The translations under genes were made by a program, and so were the position numbers. Below, one piece after another: positions 63,101-64,000 of a stretch of 64,000 nt of DNA. Positions within the stretch are counted from its first letter, which is position 1. Every line of letters begins with the position of its first letter. Origin of the DNA: Periconia sp. R9002 (Eukaryota; Ascomycota; Dothideomycetes; Pleosporales; Periconiaceae); contig JAMAHW010000087.1 in NCBI GenBank assembly GCA_023627715.1, positions 1 to 64,000 of the forward strand, given 5' to 3'. The notes under the pieces were generated by a model that searched no databases, was not told the origin of the DNA, and saw only the letters and a program-made list of their open reading frames with translations.

Positions 63101-64000
63101 CTGAAGTTATGGGAATGTTGGTGATGAGGAAGGAAGGTAGAGTAGAGCGTTTGTAGAGATCAATATACCAATGTCTTTTTATCTATCTATCGCACATTAC
63201 ACCACCATCCATCCATCCCTCCACAAACCCCACTCTAAACCCAGCAACAAACAACATACAAACAAGCACTATATCATACCATACCACTCTATACCCATCC
63301 CGTCCTAAACCTCCCCCCATCATCCTTCAACACAAACCCCCCTCCCCTACCCAAAACACCCACACAATCATGAAAAAAACGCCTTGCCCGCCTTAACGCC
63401 CCAAACAACAACATCTAACCTAGGCTAACTTAATTGCGTTCATCTTCTTATCAATGTGATGTAGCTAAGTCCAAGTCCGCATAAACACCAACGTTAATGA
63501 CATTGATAACACCTTCGGTAGATAGATAGATGGGAATGTGGAATGTGATACAAATAACCGAGCGTAGCGGGGTGGAGGGCCTCCAAGGTTAGTTAGTTGG
63601 TTTGTTGGGAATGAATTGGATTGACGTCGGTTGTTTCCTTGTATGGATGGATAGATTGGTAGGGAGGGGGACTGGGTTGTATGTACGTGCGGGAGGGAAG
63701 AGGGACGGGAGCGGAGGGGAGGGGGGATAGGTACAGACTTATTGAAAATTGGTGTGTATTGTACGCATGGGGTTTTTCGGGATTAAGGAAAGGTAGTTGT
63801 AGTTTACTGTCTGTCTGTTTGCCTGTCTGTCTGTTTTAAGTTAGATAGTGATCTACTCAGGGCAAGTCAAAGCAAGCTTTGGTGGCAAGTTCCATTTAGT
63901 AAATATGCATACGCTCTATCATGTTCAAGTAACAAACAATTCTAACATGACGAATCACCACACTACCAAGAATCCCACCACCCTTCCACACAAGCCCAAG
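60138..64000. other. 3.9-kb right-edge region without recognised genes
   Basis: Only short, unrecognised open frames. From about 62,400 to 63,460 the plus strand is rich in A and C with homopolymer A runs (62522, 62621); from 63,500 it becomes G/T-rich. Microsatellite-like runs include CTATCTATC near 63183, CATCCATCCATCC near 63208 and a CTGTCTGT array near 63808-63835. This could be a long promoter/leader of a gene beyond the window. Confidence 0.5.
63808..63835 (+). repeat. CTGT microsatellite
   Basis: Imperfect (CTGT)n run interrupted by TTGC, on the plus strand, in the gene-free right edge. Confidence 0.8.

Overview
The window is nuclear DNA of a filamentous ascomycete (Pezizomycotina). 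Genes are split by short GT-AG introns, mostly 47-62 bp, with CTAAC/CTGAC-like branch sites. ERG5-type sterol metabolism, a fungal highly reducing polyketide synthase (HR-PKS), a SAT4/PTH11-type membrane protein and fungus-only families (MTC6, CTK2) are all present. A Dothideomycete is my guess, from intron style and protein flavour, and is not proven.

Left part (1-14.5 kb) is housekeeping: LSM4, an unidentified single-pass membrane protein, mitochondrial ribosomal protein uS4m (NAM9), La protein, saccharopine dehydrogenase (LYS1) and translation elongation factor 2.

Middle part (15.2-34.3 kb) looks like an accessory secondary-metabolite locus: an aminoglycoside-phosphotransferase-like kinase, an intact HR-PKS (KS-AT-DH-vestigial MeT-ER-KR-ACP, no release domain), a divergent SAT4-family seven-helix protein, a DUF4188 putative monooxygenase, a DHA-type MFS exporter and a polytopic membrane protein. 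It holds unusual repeats: a minisatellite with a reversed arm (27.1-27.8 kb) and a diverged direct repeat on both sides of the kinase gene. No pathway transcription factor was recognised.

Right part (34.3-60.1 kb) returns mainly to housekeeping: CTK2 cyclin, ERG5 sterol C-22 desaturase, an RBM26/27-like CCCH/RRM protein, an ACS-family MFS permease, a zinc-type alcohol dehydrogenase-like protein, an F-box-like protein, PMS1, MCM3 and MTC6. PMS1 and MCM3 are convergent, and both carry ACGCG (MCB-like) elements upstream. The last 3.9 kb has no recognisable gene.

The most interesting signal is a set of three related intron-like sequences at 34.06-34.17, 35.24-35.41 and 35.99-36.11 kb. They share blocks near the 3' splice site and a central CCACGTGG palindrome, as expected of introner-like elements. 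One interrupts the first coding region of the membrane protein; another lies in an RS/RD-rich tail that appears to be an unrecognised C-terminal extension of CTK2. Exon joins below were checked by eye for splice signals and reading phase, without transcript data.
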